64,000 nt of DNA from Catonia carolina (Eukaryota > Arthropoda > Insecta > Hemiptera > Achilidae). The position numbers and the translations under genes were made by a program. The notes beneath the pieces are model-generated. The model saw only the letters and a program-made list of their open reading frames with translations. It was not told the DNA's origin and made no database searches. The stretch covers positions 3,673,823 to 3,737,822 of the forward strand of contig JAQMRL010000021.1 of assembly GCA_035578175.1 (NCBI GenBank), given 5' to 3'. Position 1 is the first letter of the stretch. Every line of letters begins with the position of its first letter. Of this stretch, positions 63,654 through 64,000 are shown in pieces.

Positions 63654-64000
63654 AGAGTGATTCAAAAAGAGCGCCGGTTTTGATATATCAAATTAAGAGA
63701 TTTATTTTATTGAAAAACTGAAAATAAATACATCAACAAGTTCATCTTACCTTCCGATTTTATGTATGAAAAATGATGTCATGCATGTGTCCTCCTCTAC
63801 TGCGCTGGCACGCATCAACTCTGTCCATGAAATTGGATATACTGCACGACAAGTTTCGACTTCCATTTGCCCGATAACCCGTCGAATTTCCTCCTTCAAG
63901 TCATTGATGTTTCGGGGTTTATTGGCATACACCAATGACTTCAGATGACCCCAAAGATGAAAGTCACAAGGCGTCAAGTCACACGACCTTGGTGGCCATT
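63654..64000 (-). mobile_element. DD41D-type mariner, partial at window edge
   Basis: AGAGTGATTCAAAAAGAGCG terminus and minus-strand translation CDFHLWGHLKSLVYANKPRN, DLKEEIRRVIGQME, SAVEEDTCMTSFFIHKIGR. It is the same family as 55103 but keeps Arg where that copy has a stop. The element continues past the window. Confidence 0.88.

Overview
This is a eukaryotic, AT-rich, repeat-dominated window that fits a large insect genome. Spliceosomal introns, GT-AG junctions, an insect-type transposon repertoire and one recognisable host gene support this. A hemipteran is my guess from the style of the repeats, held at low confidence. There is no bacterial-style operon structure, so ribosome binding sites do not apply.

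Host genes. (1) A complete three-exon CCDC12 (Cwf18-type spliceosome protein) lies on the minus strand: exon 1 at 34972-35120, exon 2 at 30952-31090, exon 3 at 13905-14108. It encodes 163 aa, and its two introns (3.9 and 16.8 kb) are almost entirely transposon-derived. (2) On the opposite strand, inside the large CCDC12 intron, is a four-exon locus (20715-24591). It resembles the transposase-like 'QN-N' (DUF7869-like) proteins common in insects and is broken mostly at homopolymer runs. (3) At 52686-54872 (minus) is a long exon for a secreted, glutamine-rich protein of unknown function.

Everything else is layered mobile DNA. I define these families from copies compared within the window. H: a ~0.9-kb, Helentron/DINE-like element with asymmetric inverted ends, a 3' hairpin and an internal (TG)n (about 12 copies or pieces). 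S1: a tRNA-promoter SINE. S2: a ~390-bp retroposon with an 11-bp target duplication. PLE-1 and PLE-2: Penelope-like 3' ends, one with a GIY-YIG coding region. PLE-1 ends carry a minimal type-I hammerhead ribozyme fold, and several occur as head-to-head palindromes. LT-A to LT-D: long-inverted-repeat, TA-target elements that share subterminal modules. Other elements are an uninterrupted DD41D-type mariner (33043-34387) with a matching near-empty site nearby, classic DD34D mariner remnants, Tigger/pogo elements, hAT elements inserted in the CTCTAGAG palindrome of S2, an L2/CR1-like LINE split by a Tigger, and RTE-like LINE tails.

Layout. 0-9 kb: S2, mariner, PLE, S1 and H copies. 9-14 kb: two long-inverted-repeat elements, then CCDC12 exon 3. 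14-31 kb: CCDC12 intron 2 with a minisatellite, LT-C, the nested DUF7869-like locus and the split LINE. 31-35 kb: CCDC12 exon 2, S2-in-H, a PLE palindrome, the mariner and exon 1. 35-45 kb: PLE, H, LINE and mariner remnants. 45-50 kb: adjacent hAT elements packed with nested repeats. 50-55 kb: two pogo-like elements and the Q-rich gene. 55-64 kb: a 4.8-kb LT-D composite, H copies and mariner remnants. The strongest observations are the ribozyme-bearing PLE ends, the Helentron-like H family, the shared modules of the LT families, and the mariner with its near-empty site.
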